A DNA stretch of 64,000 nt. It comes from Sinorhizobium sp. B11. GTDB taxonomy: Bacteria; Pseudomonadota; Alphaproteobacteria; Rhizobiales; Rhizobiaceae. Made by a program: the position numbers and the translations under genes. Shown piece by piece: positions 61,695-64,000 of the stretch (the first letter of the stretch is position 1; the number at the start of each line of letters is the position of its first letter). The notes below the pieces were generated by a model. The model was not told the DNA's origin. It saw only the letters and a list, made by a program, of their open reading frames with translations, and searched no databases. The DNA is taken from assembly GCA_039725955.1 (NCBI GenBank), contig CP091033.1, positions 1,860,001-1,924,000 on the forward strand. Direction: 5' to 3'.

Positions 61695-64000
61695 TTACAG
61701 ATTGAAGTCCGAAGTGGTGAGGTTGTGGTTCCCCTTTACGCTGAGGCGAAGCTCGGCACTGCTATCGCCGTCAACGCTTGCCTGGACGACGGTGTAATCG
61801 CCATCGTCACGGGTCTCGTGGGTGACGATGAGTTGCGCAGCGCCGCTGAGCGTGGATCCGGCGACCAATGTGAACGTCTGATTTCCGGAGACACCGTTGT
61901 TGGCGTCCGTGGCGCTGAGGTCGATCTTGTCTCCAGGCTGGAAGCCGATGATTGTATCGCCATCCGCATCCTTTTCGGACTGGAACACGAACCTGTCGTT
62001 TCCGGCCCCGCCATCCATGATGTTGGCGGAAGCATTGGCCGTGATCGTGTCGTTGCCTGAGCCCGTGACGACGTTCTCTACACTCCAGAGCGTGTCGTTG
62101 CCGGATTGGCTGCTCGATGCACTTCCTCTGCCCTTGAAGCCGCTTCCGAGATCGACCGTCAGGTTGGCGGTTATCGCTGCCATGTCCAGTGTGTCGCTGC
62201 CGGCATCGCCATAATAAATGTCGTCGCCGTCGCTTGCCTCGGCGATGAACGTATCGTCGCCGTCGCCGCCATGGGCCGTGTCGTTGCCGGCGCCGCCGGA
62301 GACCATGTCGGCGCCCTCGTCGCTGAAGATGCGGTCGGATCCCGCATCACCATAGAGCATGTCGTTTCCACCGCCGCCCATAAGGTCGTCATTTCCGGCG
62401 CCGCCGAAGACCATGTCGTTGCCTGCCTCCCCACTGAGGAGGTCGTCACCGTCATCGCCCCGCATGATGTCGCTGCCGGCGCCGCCGGTCGCCACATCAT
62501 TGCCGGCGAATGCTACGATCATTTCCCCACTTGCCGTGCCGACAAGCACATCGGCGGCGACAGTGCCGACGATCGTGGTTCCCGTTGCTGCTTCGGGAAC
62601 GGGTGGTGTCGGCGTTTCCGGCGTCGGCACCTCTTCTTCTGCATCGACCTCGCCGTTGAATTGCGGCAGGCCGCCTTCGCTGGTGAAGCGAATGCTGTGC
62701 TGGCTGCTTGTCATTGTGGTCACGCCGTTTTCATCCGTCGTGATTTCGTAATCATCGGCGCTCGTGCCCGCGGGCAGGTCGATGACGTCCTGCGGTCGCA
62801 AGGTGCCGACGATCGTGTCATTGCCACCGTTCGAGCGGAACACGATGCGGTGCGCAGAGGTGAGTGCCGAGATGTCGATCGTGTCATCACCGGCGCCGCC
62901 ATCAATTGTGATCGTGTTCAGCCGCAGGCTTGTTCCCGAGAAGTCGCCGATCACCTGGAACGTATCGCCTCCGGCAGAGCCGGGTCCGGACGGATCGACA
63001 CCGTTGATCCGGATCTCTTCGATCTCACGCAACTCGGCGATAACAGAGGTGGCAAAATCGGTATTGGCGCCCCGCGTGATGACGATCTCTGTAGCGGCAT
63101 TCAGGCTTGCGCCATTGTTGCCGGCCAATGCGTCCCATGCAGCACGGGTATAGATGCGGTAAGTTTCTGCAACCGCGCTGTTGCCTGTGATCACGAAAGT
63201 GTCCCCGGCCTGCCCTTCCGTGCCGCCATTGACGATGTCGCGCCCGTCGGAATTGGCCAGCGACGTCGCTGTCGCGTTGTTGGCGTTCCAGTTGAACGTA
63301 TCGTCACCGGCATCGCCGTTCAGGGTATCGTTGCCTGTGCCGCCGTTGACGATGTCGTTGCCGGCTCCGGCATTGACGGTGTCGTTGCCGCCAAGCGCAT
63401 TGATCGTGTCCGCACCAGCGGTGCCATTATGCGTCTGGCCGGCTGCGGCGCCGTTGATCACGTTTCCGGCAGTTGCGAGCGTGAAGTCGGAGATGTCGAT
63501 ACCGGCATTGTTGACCCCGTTGATCTGGATCGTGCCCTGGATGGTCGAGGCCGGCCCGTTCTCGCGGATGGTAATGATCGTGTTGCCGCCACTGGCGGAT
63601 TCGAACACCCGATTGGCGAAGTTCGCCGCCGTTATCCCCAGCCCGCTGAGGTCGATGCGATCCTGGTTCGCCGGCGTGCCGCCGGTGGCATCGAAGCTGT
63701 TGATGATATCGGCTCCGAAGCCGGTCGAATTGTAGATGATGGTGTTGACGCCGCCGCCTACATCGATCGTGTCGTTGCCGGCACCGCCGATGATGGTGTC
63801 GTTGTCGTCACCGCCATTCAGCGTGTCGTTGCCATCGCCGCCGTCGAGCAGGTCAGCTCCGGCGGCACCATTGAGCGTATCGTTGTTGCCGCCGCCGAAG
63901 AGCTGGTTGGCGGCGCCATTGCCGTTGATCGTGTTGGCGAGCGTGTTGCCGCGTCCGGTGACCGCTGCGCCGATGAGATTGAGGTTCTCCACCTCAGCCC
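61695..64000 (-). CDS. large RTX calcium-binding protein (5' end outside window)
   Basis: At least 766 residues visible; the start lies beyond the window. Nonapeptide repeat blocks alternate with non-repeat segments: GGGNNDTLNGAAGADLLDGG at the visible start, a second set near GGNDTVNAGAGNDIVNGG, and a third near GGAGNDMVFGGAGNDDLMGG. Linkers hold unique sequence (ATEIVITRGANTDFATSVIA) and a Pro/Thr/Glu stretch (EEVPTPETPTPPVPEA). The last 80 residues resemble the serralysin-type C-terminal beta-roll end (GFQPGDKIDLSATDANNG, TVVQASVDGDSSAELRLSV), followed by NHNLTTSDFNL, a typical uncleaved type I secretion signal. Likely the main cargo of the exporter encoded downstream. Confidence 0.9.
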   Translation of the reverse strand, partial: AEVENLNLIGAAVTGRGNTLANTINGNGAANQLFGGGNNDTLNGAAGADLLDGGDGNDTLNGGDDNDTIIGGAGNDTIDVGGGVNTIIYNSTGFGADIINSFDATGGTPANQDRIDLSGLGITAANFANRVFESASGGNTIITIRENGPASTIQGTIQINGVNNAGIDISDFTLATAGNVINGAAAGQTHNGTAGADTINALGGNDTVNAGAGNDIVNGGTGNDTLNGDAGDDTFNWNANNATATSLANSDGRDIVNGGTEGQAGDTFVITGNSAVAETYRIYTRAAWDALAGNNGASLNAATEIVITRGANTDFATSVIAELREIEEIRINGVDPSGPGSAGGDTFQVIGDFSGTSLRLNTITIDGGAGDDTIDISALTSAHRIVFRSNGGNDTIVGTLRPQDVIDLPAGTSADDYEITTDENGVTTMTSSQHSIRFTSEGGLPQFNGEVDAEEEVPTPETPTPPVPEAATGTTIVGTVAADVLVGTASGEMIVAFAGNDVATGGAGSDIMRGDDGDDLLSGEAGNDMVFGGAGNDDLMGGGGNDMLYGDAGSDRIFSDEGADMVSGGAGNDTAHGGDGDDTFIAEASDGDDIYYGDAGSDTLDMAAITANLTVDLGSGFKGRGSASSSQSGNDTLWSVENVVTGSGNDTITANASANIMDGGAGNDRFVFQSEKDADGDTIIGFQPGDKIDLSATDANNGVSGNQTFTLVAGSTLSGAAQLIVTHETRDDGDYTVVQASVDGDSSAELRLSVKGNHNLTTSDFNL

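Noticed and set aside
57403..64000. Regular GC-rich repeats that could suggest a CRISPR or tandem DNA repeat
   Set aside because: The periodicity is that of RTX nonapeptide codons in open reading frames, not spaced identical repeats.

Overview
The window looks like accessory (non-core) DNA of a Rhizobiales bacterium, most likely Rhizobiaceae. Evidence: a RopA-type rhizobial porin (52104-53147), VirA/VirG-like two-component proteins, FixJ/FixL-type regulators, DUF1236 envelope proteins, a PrsD/PrsE-like type I secretion locus, high GC, and GTG/TTG starts behind good ribosome binding sites. No rRNA, tRNA, CRISPR array, insertion sequence or replication origin was recognised.

Layout. 1-4.0 kb (minus): VirG-like regulator, di-haem cytochrome c peroxidase and VirA-like kinase, in overlapping order. 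4.4-13 kb: GMC oxidoreductase, a sialyltransferase-fold protein, a frameshifted sodium:solute symporter, cytochrome P460, a ketopantoate reductase homologue, a D-2-hydroxyacid dehydrogenase and an alpha/beta hydrolase. 13.3-16 kb: small proteins (DUF3311, a double HARP-like protein, GFA). 16.1-24.5 kb: FixJ-type regulator, lone receiver and large FixL-like kinase, then a complete branched-chain amino-acid-type ABC importer (five genes, minus). 25-37 kb: a winged-helix/NB-ARC/TPR regulator, an acetoacetate decarboxylase-family enzyme, a secreted hydrolase and an eight-gene malonate decarboxylase operon (mdcA-C-D-E-G-B, AEC transporter, mdcH). 37-49 kb: envelope and redox genes (MOSC-reductase-ferredoxin fusion, DUF1236 pair, BON protein, catalase-like peroxidase with cytochrome b561) and a broken surface acyltransferase. 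49-56 kb: hemerythrin/PPOX divergon, porin, cupin, PRC-barrel and YdjC deacetylase. 56-64 kb (minus): type I secretion locus with two RTX proteins, one carrying an N-terminal membrane anchor and placed between the ABC and adaptor genes.

How it fits together. Much of the window reads as inducible catabolism of organic acids or ketone-type compounds (malonate decarboxylase, ADC-family enzyme, hydroxyacid dehydrogenase, ABC and symporter uptake) under several two-component systems. Non-coding sequence supports shared control. A 31-nt element, identical at 28 positions and with a 10-nt direct repeat, lies upstream of both the large kinase (19726-19756) and the ADC-family gene (27879-27909). A palindrome of form ACACC-TWRG-TGT occurs at three intergenic sites, once over the predicted -35 of the FixJ-type regulator. 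Three genes are split by single-base shifts, two of them at or next to homopolymers, so either gene decay or sequencing error is present.
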